From Sciurus carolinensis (Eukaryota; Chordata; Mammalia; Rodentia; Sciuridae), in contig NC_062216.1 in the NCBI RefSeq assembly GCF_902686445.1, positions 9,879,084 through 9,943,083 of the forward strand: a stretch of 64,000 bases of DNA, given 5' to 3'. How positions within the stretch are numbered: the first letter of the stretch is position 1; the number at the start of each line of letters is the position of its first letter. A program made the position numbers and the translations under genes. This document shows positions 21,285 to 32,010 of the stretch, one piece after another. The notes under the pieces are model-generated. The model saw only the letters and a list, made by a program, of their open reading frames with translations. It made no database searches and was not told where the DNA came from.

Positions 21285-21630
21285 GAAAACGAACAAAGAG
21301 TTCACAGCAAAAGAAATGCACCAGCAGAGTAGAGGAAGGGGAAGGAGAGGGAGGGGGGAGGGAGAGCGACAGGAAGGAAGTCTACCACTTGTCTATGTGC
21401 AGATGTACCTCAAGAAACTACATGTGTGCACATCAGTAAATGCACTAATTAAAATAATGATAATAATAGAAGGGAGATCAGTAGAGTAAGTGGATGGGAA
21501 GGAAGGAGGAGAGGGAAAGGAAAGGTACCAGGGAATGAGGCTGATCCAATTTTGTAATGCACATGTACAGACATGGCACAGTGAGCCACCAGGATGCATA
21601 ATTATCATGCACCTATAAGAAAAAGAAAAA
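21285..21630 (+). mobile_element. Probable L1 3-prime end with GA-rich tract
   Basis: A GA-rich stretch (21325-21385), then ATGTGTGCACATCAGTAAAT, a second GA-rich block and AATTTTGTAATGCACATGTA, ending ATGCACCTATAAGAAAAAGA. It resembles the other L1 3-prime segments but is less clear. Confidence 0.4.
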
Positions 21631-22265
21631 CTCTCCTACCAAAGAAAGAAATGCAGGCGCCTCTGCTGTGTGTGGGATGCTGAGCCTCATTATGACATGC
21701 CATTTTCATCACTCAGATTTGCTGAGTTTTATTTTTTTAATAATATTCTATATTGGTAAATATTTTATATATTGTTGACAGATAAAATGGTATACTCTCC
21801 AGTGGTACAATGGAGAGCAGCCTGGTTATATTTTTAAATAGAAATTCCTTTTATCCTACCAGTTGCACTTCTTGGAATTTGTCTGATGGGTGTACTTCAA
21901 CGTTGACATTATTTTGTTTAAGAACATTGAAGAATTGTTCGTCACAGCAAAGTGCTGGAAGCAACAGAAAGGTCCACCGGTGGGGCACTGGGTAAATAAG
22001 TTGCAGTGATCTCCTAGACAGATTATCAGCAAAAAAAATCAAAAGCAAAGCTACAGAACTGTCAAGTTATGCCATTTTAGAAAGTAAAGAATAGATAACT
22101 GTTAATATATGCCTAGGCTATTTCTGCAGTGACATACAACAACTGGCTACAGTGGCTAAACCCAGGGCTGGGAATGAGAGGCTGGAGGACAGGAATGGGA
22201 GAGACCCTAACTTTTTACTGTGTGACCCTTTTATCTTTAGGTTTGGTATCACTGTACACACATTA
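21631..22265. other. Intron sequence, possibly old LINE
   Basis: 21780-22230 resembles old L1 noncoding sequence (GTACAATGGAGAGCAGCCTG) without certainty. Confidence 0.35.
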
Positions 22266-22580
22266 CCTATTAGGGGGTACTAGAGATTGAATCCAGGGGC
22301 TGAGCATATCCCCAGCACCCCCCCCCTTTAAAATATTTTTAGTTGTCAATGAACTTTTATTTTATTTATATTCGGTGCTGAGAATTGAACCCAGTACCTC
22401 ACACATGCTGCAAGTGCTCCACCACTGAGCCCAATCCCTGCCCTATTTTTTATTTTGAAACAGAGTCTCACTAAGTTGCTTAGGGCCTCACTAAGTTGCT
22501 GAGGCTGACCTTCTACTTGCAATCCTCCTGCCTCAGGCTTCTGAGTTGCTGGGATTATGTGTGCCACCATAGCTGGAGAT
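22266..22580 (-). mobile_element. B1-dID interrupted by an ID, all antisense
   Basis: dID remnant 22266-22320, ID 22327-22440 (AGTTGTCAATGAACTTTTAT tail), then B1 22441-22578. Confidence 0.7.
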
Positions 22581-23391
22581 TGAGATTGCTCAAGCATATC
22601 AATCTAAATGTCCAAGAACAGAGGACATCAGACAGCCACGTGCTGAACTATTATGCAGCATTAGAAAACATGTCATGGAAGAACAGAGATGCTGTGATAT
22701 TTAAAACAAAGAAAGCAAATGGTATACAGAGAGGTTCCCAGTTTTGTTTCATCATGCCTCAAAAAAAAAAGACTGAAAGGAAAAGAACTGTCCTGGGTTG
22801 TTAATAATGATTGTCTCTGACAGATGGAGTTACAGGTATTGCTTTTCTTTAAGCTTCTCAGAATTTTTCAAGTTTCCCCTAATGAGAATATTATCACTGG
22901 AGGGAAATGTTATTTGGCATAACTAATTCTATCATCTGTATGCACTATATGTCTATCTTGCAAGATCTCAGTGTATTTTATTCCTACTATTGACACAGAA
23001 CACCACCCTTCAACTAGCTTTAAAGTAAAAGATAGTCATTGCACCAAAATGAGCTTTGAGCTGTTTTAAAAAAAAGATGGGGGTGGGCTATGTGGTGGGG
23101 AGATGGGTCTTGATAGTTTTAAAATTTCTTGCTTTTGACTCTCCTCATTTCTTTCTACCTTTGGGTGGTGGTGGGAAGAAAGAAAAGGTGCGGGGAGGGA
23201 GTGGGGAAGAGGGAGCCTTAACTGTCTTGGAAACAAACAAAAAATAACTCAAGTACCCAGGTCAGAACAAGATGTAAGGAAAAGGAGAAAGGAATAGTGA
23301 TGGAGAGCTTTCTCTCCCATCCCACCCTGCAAACTGTCTTTCCATCCTATTCCAAGTTAATTTGCACATGAAGATTTAGGTGAGTTACACC
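22581..23391. other. Intron sequence, mostly unique
   Basis: 22590-22800 may be LINE-derived; 23150-23230 is purine-rich. Confidence 0.35.
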
Positions 23392-23514
23392 CCCAGTTTG
23401 TTTGTTTGTTTGTCTGTTTTCAAGACAGAGGGTCTCTCTAAGTTGCAGAGGCTGCGATCCTCTTGTTTCAGACTCCCGAGTTGCTGAGATTACAGGCTTG
23501 TGCACCTGGCCCTT
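23392..23514 (-). mobile_element. B1 monomer, antisense
   Basis: GTTTGTTTGTTTG tail, AAGTTGCAGAGGCTGCGATC and GATTACAGGCTTGTGCACCT; no dID. Confidence 0.7.
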
Positions 23515-23559
23515 CACATAACCTTCATTAGGAGCTTCAGGAACCATTAGGAAGTCTCA

Positions 23560-23668
23560 AAGTCTGCCTGAGCCTCAGTTTCTTCTTTTCCATGAGAGTA
23601 ATAATTGTACTTACCTCCCTAGATTGCTATGAGGGTGGTTAATAGTGCCCATTAAATACAAGTGAACT
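23560..23668 (+). mobile_element. MIR fragment
   Basis: CTGAGCCTCAGTTTCTTCTT, GAGAGTAATAATTGTACTTA and TTGCTATGAGGGTGGTTAAT follow MIR closely. It lies 210 bp before the FBXO16 exon at 23880. Confidence 0.7.
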
Positions 23669-23879
23669 GTGACTCTCAGTCCGAATTAGCATTTAAAGTA
23701 ATCCTCCTGCCTGGACAGGAAGTTCTCCAGGAAGGAAGTAACTATTTAAAGTGTAATTTGGAAGAAAAATGACAAAAAAAGTTATCCAGGTCTAGAATAT
23801 AGCTCAAAAGCTGGAGAAGGCAGGAGTGTTAACTGAGCAGGTTGGTTGTTTTTGTTTCTAACTGTCCTCGTTTTTCCAG

Positions 23880-24044
23880 GTTAGCTGGCACTGGAAGAAC
23901 TTAGCAGAGCTGGACCAGCTCTGGATGCTCAAATGCTTGCGGTTTAACTGGTGCATCAATTTCTCTCCAACTCCCTTTGAGCAGGGGATATGGAAGAAGC
24001 ACTATATTCGAATGGTGAAAGAACTTCATGTTACCAAGCCCAAG
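23880..24044 (+). CDS. FBXO16: FBXO16 coding exon with second half of the F-box
   Basis: This 165-bp, 55-codon exon is phase 0 at both ends, with acceptor TTTTTCCAG and donor AAG/GTAAGC. It encodes visible residues 82-136: VSWHWKNLAELDQLWMLKC completes the F-box, followed by a Trp- and aromatic-rich segment around FNW, GIWKKHY and VKELHVTKPK. As I recall the human protein, the second residue is Cys (VCWHWK); here it is Ser, a conservative change in one lineage. An ID and a B1-dID interrupted by a solo LTR lie within 700 bp downstream of the donor. Confidence 0.96.
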
Positions 24045-24084
24045 GTAAGCTTGAGACAAAGATCAGCAAACTTTCTCCATATGT

Positions 24085-24176
24085 TTTTTTTTTTTTTTTT
24101 GGTGGTGTTGGGGATCGAACCCAGGGCCTTGTGCTTGCAAGGCAAGCACTCTACTGACTGAGCTATCTCCCCAGCC
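24085..24176 (-). mobile_element. ID SINE, antisense, young
   Basis: Perfect TSD TCTCCATATGT at 24074-24084 and 24177-24187. Inserted 40 bp downstream of the FBXO16 donor at 24045. Confidence 0.92.
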
Positions 24177-24210
24177 TCTCCATATGTATTTTTTTTTAAA
24201 TTTTTTTTTT

Positions 24211-24716
24211 AAATTTTTGGTCCTGGGGATTGAACCCAGGGGCACTTTACCACTGAGCCACATCCCCAGCCCTTTTTATTTTTTTCATTTTGACACAGGG
24301 TCTTACTAAGTTGCTTAGAGCCTCTAAATTACTGAGGCTGACTTTGAACTTGCTATCCTCGTGCCCCAGCCTCCAGGTTGCTGTGATTACAGTGTTGTGG
24401 GATTCTTGCACCAAGATAGGCCCCTGGGAACTTTCAGCAGGAAGCAGTGTTTATTAGTGCTGGCCATGGCCCAGCAGAATCGGAAAGCTGAGCCCGAGCG
24501 CAGTGAGGTGCTGCCTTGTACACCCTCTGTTTGCCCCTTTACGTTGGTCCTGTTATCTCCCCTATATGGTAACATACATGCTGATTGGGTTTTTATACTA
24601 CAGAGTTGCGACAGTTGTGTTGCATGTGCATATAGACACTGACTGGGCCGTGTTGCTTTCCCTTGGTTCTGGGAGGGCTCTTACTGCAACAGGTGTGTGC
24701 CCCCATGCCCGGCTCC
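24211..24716 (-). mobile_element. B1-dID, antisense, split by a solo LTR
   Basis: SINE sequence is at 24211-24392 and 24689-24716; the LTR at 24393-24688 separates them cleanly. Confidence 0.85.
24393..24688 (-). mobile_element. ERV1-like solo LTR inside a B1-dID (296 bp)
   Basis: The insert has TG...CA ends and is flanked by the 4-bp duplication ACAG at 24389-24392 and 24689-24692. Removing the insert and one ACAG restores a continuous antisense B1 (GATTACAG joined to GTGTGTGCC). On the minus strand it shows a TATAAAA motif followed about 150 bp later by AATAAA, which sets the orientation. It has no coding content. It inserted after the B1-dID, so it is younger than that SINE. Confidence 0.8.
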
Positions 24717-24718
24717 CC

Positions 24719-24930
24719 ATATTTTTTATTGGTGCATTATAATTATACATAACGGTGGGATTCAGCGTTACATTTTGTATGCACACATGATGTAACAACA
24801 TAATTTGGCCAATGTCATCCCTCAGTACCTCCCCTTTCCCTTTCTTCCTCCCTCCCCTAGTCCCTTTCCTCTACCCAACTAATCTCCCTTCAATTTTCAT
24901 GAGACAACCCCCCTTTCAAAAAAAAGCAAA
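24719..24930 (-). mobile_element. L1 3-prime end, antisense
   Basis: The minus strand reads ...GGCCAAATTATGTTGTTACA then ATGTATAATTATAATGCACC and AATAAAAAATAT. It directly abuts the interrupted B1-dID at 24211-24716. Confidence 0.55.
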
Positions 24931-25067
24931 TTTTTAAAGTCATCAGCTATAATGAATTCTAGAATTAAGGATAAATGATCAAACTTCAAACTGGGAAAGG
25001 TTATAGTTCAAAGGAAATACACTCTGAGTTCAAAATTCTCTCTGAGACTTGATAGCCACTTCCTGTG

Positions 25068-25275
25068 TTCCAGTAGCACACGCCTATGATCCCAGCAACC
25101 CGGGAGGCTGAGGAAGGGGAATAGCAAGTTCAAGAGCAGCCTCAGCAACTTAGCGAGGGCCTAAGCAACTTAGTGAGACCCCGTCTCAATATATAAAACC
25201 AAAAGGGCTGGGGATGTGGCTCAGTGGCAAAGCGCCCCTGCGTTCAATCCCCAGTACCTAAAAAAAAAAAAAAGA
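25068..25275 (+). mobile_element. B1-dID
   Basis: CACGCCTATGATCCCAGCAA to GCGTTCAATCCCCAGTACC with an A tail. Confidence 0.8.
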
Positions 25276-25510
25276 AAAAGATAGGCACACTAGTTGACAG
25301 CCCTCCCCTGATACCCTCAAACCACAGTTGTACCTGACAGATCAGGACCATGGAGTTTCTCCCTGTCCCTGTCCCTGCTTTCTTCATCTCAGACCTCAGA
25401 CAATTCTGACATGGACATCCTGTGGGTAATAGGTGGATTTATTACCTATGGGTCCTCATATTTTACTAGTTTAAATTTTCTGTGAATCTTCAAGGTAAGC
25501 TGAAGATTTT

Positions 25511-25608
25511 TTTTTTCCTTTTAATTTTTATGTTTTGTGGTGTTAGAAATCAAACCCTGGTCCTCATACATGCTAGGCAAAAGCTGTACCATTGACCTGC
25601 ACCGGAGA
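25511..25608 (-). mobile_element. ID SINE, antisense, diverged
   Basis: TTGTGGTGTTAGAAATCAAA and CATACATGCTAGGCAAAAGC. Confidence 0.65.
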
Positions 25609-26030
25609 CCTGAAGTTTATTTGGTATCATTTGTAAGATCAAGTTTTCTACATAAAGTAGTCATTAGGGAAGGGCATAACGGGCACACTAAAGTTGCCTT
25701 TAATCCAGAAACTAAGCAACGTAGAGCATTTTCATAATCATAAAAACAAGTAAGGCAAGAATAATTTTTTTCTAGTGGTTTTCAATGCATTATAACCAAT
25801 GTTTATATTCACTCCTAGATAATTAATGTAAAATGTTTATGTGTCTTTGTTTATGGCAATATCTATGCACATGCAATGTTGGGCCTTGTTTTATGAAAGG
25901 GATGAGTTCTTGAAAAATTATGTGTAAATTGATTCTTTTTAATGATTTTTTTTTAAACCATAGAAGTATCACAGTCTGTAAAAATAAAATAAAATAACTG
26001 CAGTGAATCATTTTACAATTGAAGAATCTT

Positions 26031-26200
26031 GCCAGAAGCAGTGGTGCACACCTGAAATCCCAGCAGCTAGGAAGGCAGGAGGATCATAAGCCTCAGCAAC
26101 TTAGCGAGACCCTGTCTCAAAATAAAAACTAAAAGGGGCTGGCTCCATGATAGAGAGCCTCTGGGTTCAATCCCCAGTACCGCCAAAAAGAAAAAAAGAG
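26031..26200 (+). mobile_element. B1-dID with internal deletions
   Basis: TSD ATTGAAGAATCTT at 26018-26030 and 26201-26213, perfect. Confidence 0.88.
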
Positions 26201-26424
26201 ATTGAAGAATCTTTTTGAAACATGAACAGTCTACTCCTAAAGTACTCATTTAGGTTTAGGTTCGATTGTGTTTTCTTAAAGTAGTCTGCATCTACGTTTA
26301 TTGTAGTAATGAACTATGCATGATTAATACTGTTACAGTTGCAATGATGAAATTTGTCTGATTTCAGTTATTGGTGTGCCCCATGACGATTTCTTTTTAA
26401 AAAGATAATTTAAATTTGTTGTTG

Positions 26425-26530
26425 TTGTTTTGTTTTGTTTTTGATATGGAGTCTTGCTGTATTGCCTGGATTTTGCAATCCTTTTTCGGGGCCTCCTGAG
26501 TAGCTGGGATTAGCAGGTGGGAGGTAAAGG
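26425..26530 (-). mobile_element. Diverged B1, antisense
   Basis: TTGATATGGAGTCTTGCTGT and CCTGAGTAGCTGGGATTAGC. Confidence 0.55.
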
Positions 26531-26639
26531 GGTGGGGGTGGGGCGATGTACTTCACCACCCTAGCTAAAGAAGAGAATTTTAAATGCAGAATTTTAAAAG
26601 TTCTTTTAAAAATTACCATACCTAATTTATGGTAATTTT

Positions 26640-26832
26640 TAAATTTTTAAATTTTTAAATATGGGGGGGTATGAAAAATGGTGGAGAGACAGACATCATT
26701 ACCCTATGTACATGCATGATTACACAAATGCTATGAATCTACATCATGCACAACCATAGAAACAAAGTGAGGTACCCCATTTGTGTACAATGAATCAAAA
26801 TGCAGTCTGTAAAAAAAAAAAAAAAAAAAATT
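26640..26832 (+). mobile_element. L1 3-prime end with A tail
   Basis: Contains TACATGCATGATTACACAAA, ACATCATGCACAACCATAGA, TACCCCATTTGTGTACAATG and AATCAAAATGCAGTCTGTAA followed by about 20 A. Confidence 0.55.
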
Positions 26833-27529
26833 ATCATACCTGTGGTCCTTTCCTCATCAGTCTCTGAAATTCTCTCCTGTGGGGCAGGTCCTGGTGTTCA
26901 ATAGCTGAACTCAGGCTGCCCCGGGAGAGGGAAGAGAATTGTGGAGTGAAACTAGCCAAGTAAAGAGGGGTTTTGAATACAACCTGTGAAATGGACAGTT
27001 TTGTCTTCAGGAGTGACTCCACAAAATATTCGTGCATAACTATGCTTAAAAATATGAATAGTTTGGGTGCAAGAAAATTGCCTCTTCTCGGCTTGGTATT
27101 ACATTTCTGCAGGGAATGCTTTGTTCCATGAGACTTAAAATTTTCCGTTAAGCAGTACTAAATCAGAAAAACTAAGGGAAGTTCAGAAAATCAACTAATT
27201 AACTTAGATTGTTCAATTAAAGAAATAGACCTGAGGCTGAAAGAAGTTCTAAGGTTAATAAGATCGTCCATGAAGTTAACTCCCAGCACTGTACTTAGGT
27301 AATATACACTGTGCTTGTATAATCTGTGTAATTCCCTCCTCAGTCCTGAGCATGCCAGCCTCGTGTGCTCCAGCAGAGCTTTTGAAAGCAGGTTAGGATC
27401 ATGTGGGGATAGTTAATAATAGCATCATCAACCTCGAAATGAGAAGACTAAACTGGAGTGATCTTTAAAACTGTCTGTGAGACTACCCATGCTAGGAAAC
27501 TTAATTTCCTAAAGAGTAAATCAACCCAA
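26833..27529. other. Intron sequence, apparently unique
   Basis: No repeat recognised between the A tail at 26832 and the L1 relic. Confidence 0.45.
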
Positions 27530-28915
27530 AGTAAATACAAGGAAGAGATAATAAGGAACTGGAATGAATGAAATTGAAAACAGACAAAAGAGAAAAATCA
27601 ATGAAATCAAAGCTGTTTCTCAAAAACATAAACAGAATTGATACGTTTCTAGCTAGACTAATCATGAAAAAAGAGAAAACACTAATTACTAATATCAGGA
27701 ATGAAAGACAGAGTGTCGTGACAGGGCCTACAAACATAAAAAGCATAACAAGAGACAGTTATAAAAACCTTCAGGTCATTCAATTCAACAACCTAGATGA
27801 AATGGGCAAAATCCTTGGAAAATGCATATTACCCTGACTCAATGAGTAATAGAAGACACAAATAAATCTATATCGATTTAAAATTGAATTAATAATTGTA
27901 AAACTTTCCACAAAACTCCAGACCAGATAGCTTCACTAGTGAATTGTCTCACACATTTAAGAAACAAGACCAATTCAATGTAGCCTCTTTCAGAAAACAG
28001 AGGAAGAGGGAAAACTTGTATCAAAACCAGACAGAAACCATAAGGAAAACAGAAGTGCAGATCGGTAGCCCCCACGGACACAGACACAAAAATTCTTTAA
28101 AGGTATTAACAACTTAAATCCAGGCATCGCAAAAAGAATAATACATGAAGGCCAAGTGGGATATATCCATGGAAAGTCAGGGTTCCTAACAATAAAAAAA
28201 AAAAAAAATTACTAGTGTAATTCACAGAATAAAAACGATCATTTTAATGCATATTTGCAAACAAAATCAACATCAACTTATCATGAAAAAAAGTTCTCAA
28301 AAAGACTTCATCCATCAATAAACGGGCTGATATCAAACTAAAAATCTTCACAGAAAAGGAAACAATCAAGAACATGAACAGAAAGCCTGCAGAATGGGAG
28401 GAAATCTTTTGTCACCTGTATCTCAGATAGAGCATTAATCTCTAGGGTATGTAAAAAACTTAACACCAAAAAAATAAACAAATAATCCAATCAATAAATG
28501 GGCAGAGGAACTGAACAGATACTTAACAAGAAATATGATCAGTCAACAAATATATGAAAAAATGTTTAACATCTCATTTGCTGGTAAATGGAACTGGAGA
28601 CTATCTTGCTAAGTGAAAAATAAGCCAATCCCAAAAAACCAAAAGCCAAATGTTCTCTTTGATATGCAGATGCTAACACACAATAAGAAGGGGAAGGAAG
28701 ATAGAAGTTCATTGGATTAGACAAAAGGGAATGAAGGGAAGAAAGGGGAGATGGGAATAGGAAACACAGAAGAATTAATCAGACATCTCTTTCCTATTTT
28801 CAAATATGAATACATTCAAATATGAATACAACCACAAGAATAGAAAGTGACTATTCCATGTATGTATAATATGTCAAAATACACTCTGCTGTCATGTATA
28901 ACTAAAAAGAACAAA
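27530..28915 (+). mobile_element. L1 relic, internally deleted ORF2 plus 3-prime end
   Basis: 27568-27837 translates to an ORF2-like stretch upstream of the reverse transcriptase (NRIDTFLARLIMKKEK, then ITNIRNERQ). 28130-28310 resembles the DQVGFIPG-type region. 28340-28620 resembles the ORF2 C-terminus (INKWAEELNRYL). The RT core between them, with its catalytic YADD, is missing. 28620-28915 is a 3-prime UTR of a type repeated elsewhere in the window, ending in an A-rich tail. Confidence 0.8.
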
Positions 28916-28989
28916 TTAAAAAACCTGAAAACAAAACAACAAAAAAGAATAAATAAAGGCACCAATATTGGAGGTGTGGGAAGACTTCA

Positions 28990-29104
28990 TCCTGAGGAAC
29001 CTGGGTATGTATGTAGCTCAGAGGTAGTGAGCACTTGCCTAGCATGTGTGGGACCCTGGGTTCAATCCCTAATATCAAAAATAAATAAATAAATAAATAA
29101 ATAA
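28990..29104 (+). mobile_element. ID SINE, diverged, AAAT tail
   Basis: GTATGTAGCTCAGAGGTAGT and TGGGTTCAATCCCTAATATC. Confidence 0.7.
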
Positions 29105-29227
29105 GATGGAGACTTCAAGAGCTGTGAACAAAAATTTGGTTTACTTCATACAGAAAAATTGTCAGATTTCATTATTACTTATTTCAAAGTGTCAAACATT
29201 TTGTACTTTTCAGAATTAGTGATTTTT

Positions 29228-29356
29228 AAAAAATATTTATTTGAGTTGTAGATGGACACAGTGCCTTTACTTATTTTTATGTGGTGCTGAGGATCGAACC
29301 TAGTGCCTCACACGTGCTAGGTAAGTGCTCTACCACTGAGCTACAGCCCCAGCCCA
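29228..29356 (-). mobile_element. ID SINE, antisense, long-tail variant
   Basis: TSD AGAATTAGTGATTTTTA / AGAATTAATGATTTTATA on the two sides. Confidence 0.85.
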
Positions 29357-29629
29357 AGAATTAATGATTTTATATGTAATTATTAGCATTCATACTTGGA
29401 TATTTTGCCCTGAAGTTGTTTTTCTGTACCATGTATTATTTATTTCCAACAGTATTAAACTAGATCTCCTCCAGCAAAAAGAAATGAGTTTATTTCAAAA
29501 TAAGCTCAGAGAAATGAAATGAATGTCCATTCTAAATGAGACCTGCACAAAATATTGAATACCTAATTAATAATGGGCTATCTATAAAAATAAAGCGTCT
29601 TCTTAATTTGCTACAAGGCTGTAATCATT

Positions 29630-29795
29630 CATTAACTGAGTGAATATTTATTAAACACTATTATGTGGTAGGTGCTAAGAGTACTAATATCCTAATCGTG
29701 TTTTTACAGAGCCTGGTCTAGTAGCCCAGGTCATACACAAATAAACAATTTCATTGCAGCGCTGAAGTTGTTCTGTAATGGAAATGTATACTAAG
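29630..29795. mobile_element. L2 3-prime fragment
   Basis: TGAATATTTATTAAACACTA, TGTGGTAGGTGCTAAGAGTA, AGAGCCTGGTCTAGTAG and CACAAATAAACAATTTC show the L2 terminal pattern. Confidence 0.6.
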
Positions 29796-29877
29796 AGCAG
29801 TTGAAACAATGAGTGATTAATTGATTATGCTTAAGGGACTGGGAACTTCTTCCTTTTGTGTGCATATGGTGTGCGCA

Positions 29878-29948
29878 TGCGTGTGTGCTGGGGTTTGAAC
29901 CCAGGCCCTTGAGCATGCTCTATCACTGAGCCACACCCCCAGTCCCAA
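29878..29948 (-). mobile_element. Short dID/ID fragment, antisense
   Basis: CTGGGGTTTGAACCCAGGCC to GAGCCACACCCCCAGTCCC. Confidence 0.55.
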
Positions 29949-30295
29949 ATGGAGAATTTCTTGATGTTCACAAACAAGTGAAAAAAGCGAATTTCCCAAG
30001 CAAAGCTTCCCTAATCTCTTAATGAACAAAAATTAAGCTCTTAACATCTTCCTGACATACCAGACCACTTCCCTTAGGCTGCAACCACATAAAAACCCTT
30101 ATGAATTTCATGCACAGAAGATAGACTTTCCATTCTGGAAATTAAGCAGAAGTGTCCTTTGGGAATAACTGAGGTTTGGGTAATTGATAAGATCTGTAAG
30201 CTCTGTAGTCTGCTTCTGTACAACTTGACGTTGCCTGTTGGAGGAGAGGTCTTTGGAGCGGGAGCACATTTTTTATCTCTCTGTCTCTCTCTCTT

Positions 30296-30375
30296 TCTTT
30301 TTCTTGTGGTGCTGGGGATTGACCCCAGGTCCTTGCTCTAGCTAGGCAAGTGTTCTGCCAACCCTAACCCCTCAC
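30296..30375 (-). mobile_element. ID SINE, antisense
   Basis: GTGGTGCTGGGGATTGACCC, GCTCTAGCTAGGCAAGTGTT; the head is damaged. Confidence 0.65.
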
Positions 30376-30401
30376 GCACTCTTTTTCTTTCTTTTTTGAA
30401 A

Positions 30402-30515
30402 ATTTGTATCTTGAGACAGGGTCTTGCTAAGTTGCCCAGGCTGGCCTCTAACTTGCAACTTGCAGTCCTCCTACCTCAGCCTCCCTGGTGGCATGTGCCA
30501 TGATACCCAGCTCAC
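30402..30515 (-). mobile_element. B1 monomer, antisense
   Basis: TTGAGACAGGGTCTTGCTAA to GTGCCATGATACCCAGCTCA. Confidence 0.7.
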
Positions 30516-30617
30516 CTTTACTTATTTATTTTTTTAATGTGTCCTTTTTGTGAATAACTGCACTTGTAACAAACTAGACAATGAAATGTCAGAAGATCTA
30601 TCAGAGTGAGAGGAGGA

Positions 30618-30805
30618 GGTTTGGTGCGTGGGCTTGAAGGAAGACAGTCCTGGGTTCAAGTTCAAGTCTACTTCAGGTTATGCTGGCAGATTAATTGGTT
30701 GCTCCTATCTTCAGTTTTCTCTTCTGTAAAATGGAAGTAATCGTGATCACCTTTTAAAGTGACTCTGAAGGTTTAATAGTACAATGCATGAAAATTACCA
30801 AGACT
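30618..30805 (+). mobile_element. MIR
   Basis: AGTCCTGGGTTCAAGTTCAA, TCAGTTTTCTCTTCTGTAAA, GGAAGTAATCGTGATCACC and GGTTTAATAGTACAATGCAT cover most of a MIR. It lies upstream of the exon at 30978. Confidence 0.7.
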
Positions 30806-30977
30806 GTGTGTGGTGTGGGGCTGGCCTTCCTGCATGGTGGCTGCTGTGATCGCCACGTGGTGATGCTGATGGTGGTGGTGATGAGATGGGTCATGGCAAG
30901 ATGATGTGCTTTGTTTTATTGTTATCATCACTATTACAGTGGTGTGGGGACAGGGATAATACGTTTTCTTCTTCTAG

Positions 30978-31207
30978 ACACCTCCAAAAGATGGATTTGT
31001 AATTGCTGACGGTCAGCCACTGACAAGCAGTTCTCCAGGACAAAAGCAGCCCCCTTCGTCAGCTTTCCGCTCTTCCTCCACTTTAAGAAAGAAGAATAGC
31101 TCAGGGGAGAAGGAGCTGCCGCCTTGGAGGTCGTCTGATAAGCATCCAACCGATATCATTCGATTTAATTACCTGGATAACTGCGACCCCCCCCAGCCCT
31201 GGCAAGG
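30978..31207 (+). CDS. FBXO16: FBXO16 coding exon, Ser/Pro/Lys-rich linker
   Basis: This 230-bp exon starts in phase 0 and ends with two bases (GG) of a split Gly codon. The acceptor is TTTTCTTCTTCTAG and the donor GG/GTAAGG. It encodes visible residues 137-212, a low-complexity, probably disordered region with TPPKDGFVIADGQPLTSSSP, a Ser/Arg/Lys stretch (FRSSSTLRKKNSSGEK), then the conserved block PPWRSSDKHPTDIIRFNYLDN. An eight-C run at 31187-31194 lies in the codons for DPPQP. The frame after it is correct in the next exon, so there is no frameshift in this assembly. Confidence 0.95.
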
Positions 31208-31507
31208 GTAAGGAACTCTCCTTGGTACTTCAGTATTTAAAAGCTGAGACTAGCCTTACTGTGAAATATGAAAGTTCTTCAATACGTTGGAGCAAGAAGT
31301 AGTTGGAAAAGTAAACTAACCATTCTTAGCTCATATACTCTGTTTGCTGTGATTCTTTGCATTTTCTGGGTGTATAACCTGTTCAGGTTTTAATGTTAAA
31401 TTGCAAGCTAGCGCTGTGGGGTTCATTACTACTTCCTTTCTCCAACAGCGAGTAGGTAAAGGAGAGGGAGGCAAGGTGAGATACCCACCTACATAACATA
31501 AGGTAAA

Positions 31508-31722
31508 CTGAGCTGGACGCGGTGGTGCACACCTGTAATCTGGGCGACTCAGGAGGCTGAGGCAGGAGGATCGCAAGTTCCAGACCAACCTGAGCAACTT
31601 AGGGAGACCCTATCTCACACTAAATATAAAGAGGGCTGGGGAGGTAGCTCAGTGGTATGAGCACTTGCCTAGTAGGTGTGGCCCTGGGTTCAGTTCCTAC
31701 TAGTGTATTTTAAAAACAAAAC
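31508..31722 (+). mobile_element. B1 joined to a full-length ID
   Basis: AGCTGGACGCGGTGGTGCAC B1, then GGGAGGTAGCTCAGTGGTAT with the GCACTTGCCTAGTAGGTGTG segment retained. Confidence 0.7.
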
Positions 31723-31837
31723 AACAACCATGGTTGGGGGGAAACACCTGATAATCTCCTGAGTTTTCTGTAACACTCAAGTACTTATGGCCAAAAAAAT
31801 CTGAGCTGAGAGGATGGAGTGAGCACTTTGTGGGGGA

Positions 31838-32010
31838 GGGGTAGTACCGGGGATTGTACCCAGGGGCGCTCTACCACTGAGCTACACCCTCAGCCCTTTT
31901 TATTTTTTATTTTGAGTTGGGGTCATGCTACACTGCTGAGACTGGCCTTGAATTCGCAATCCTCCTGAATAACTGGGATTACAGGCATGTGCCACCATGC
32001 CTGATTTGGG
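31838..32010 (-). mobile_element. B1-dID, antisense
   Basis: TACCGGGGATTGTACCCAGG to CATGTGCCACCATGCCTGA. Confidence 0.75.

Noticed and set aside
27568..27837. 89-codon open frame as a host gene
   Set aside because: It is an L1 ORF2 relic, followed by matching L1 3-prime sequence.
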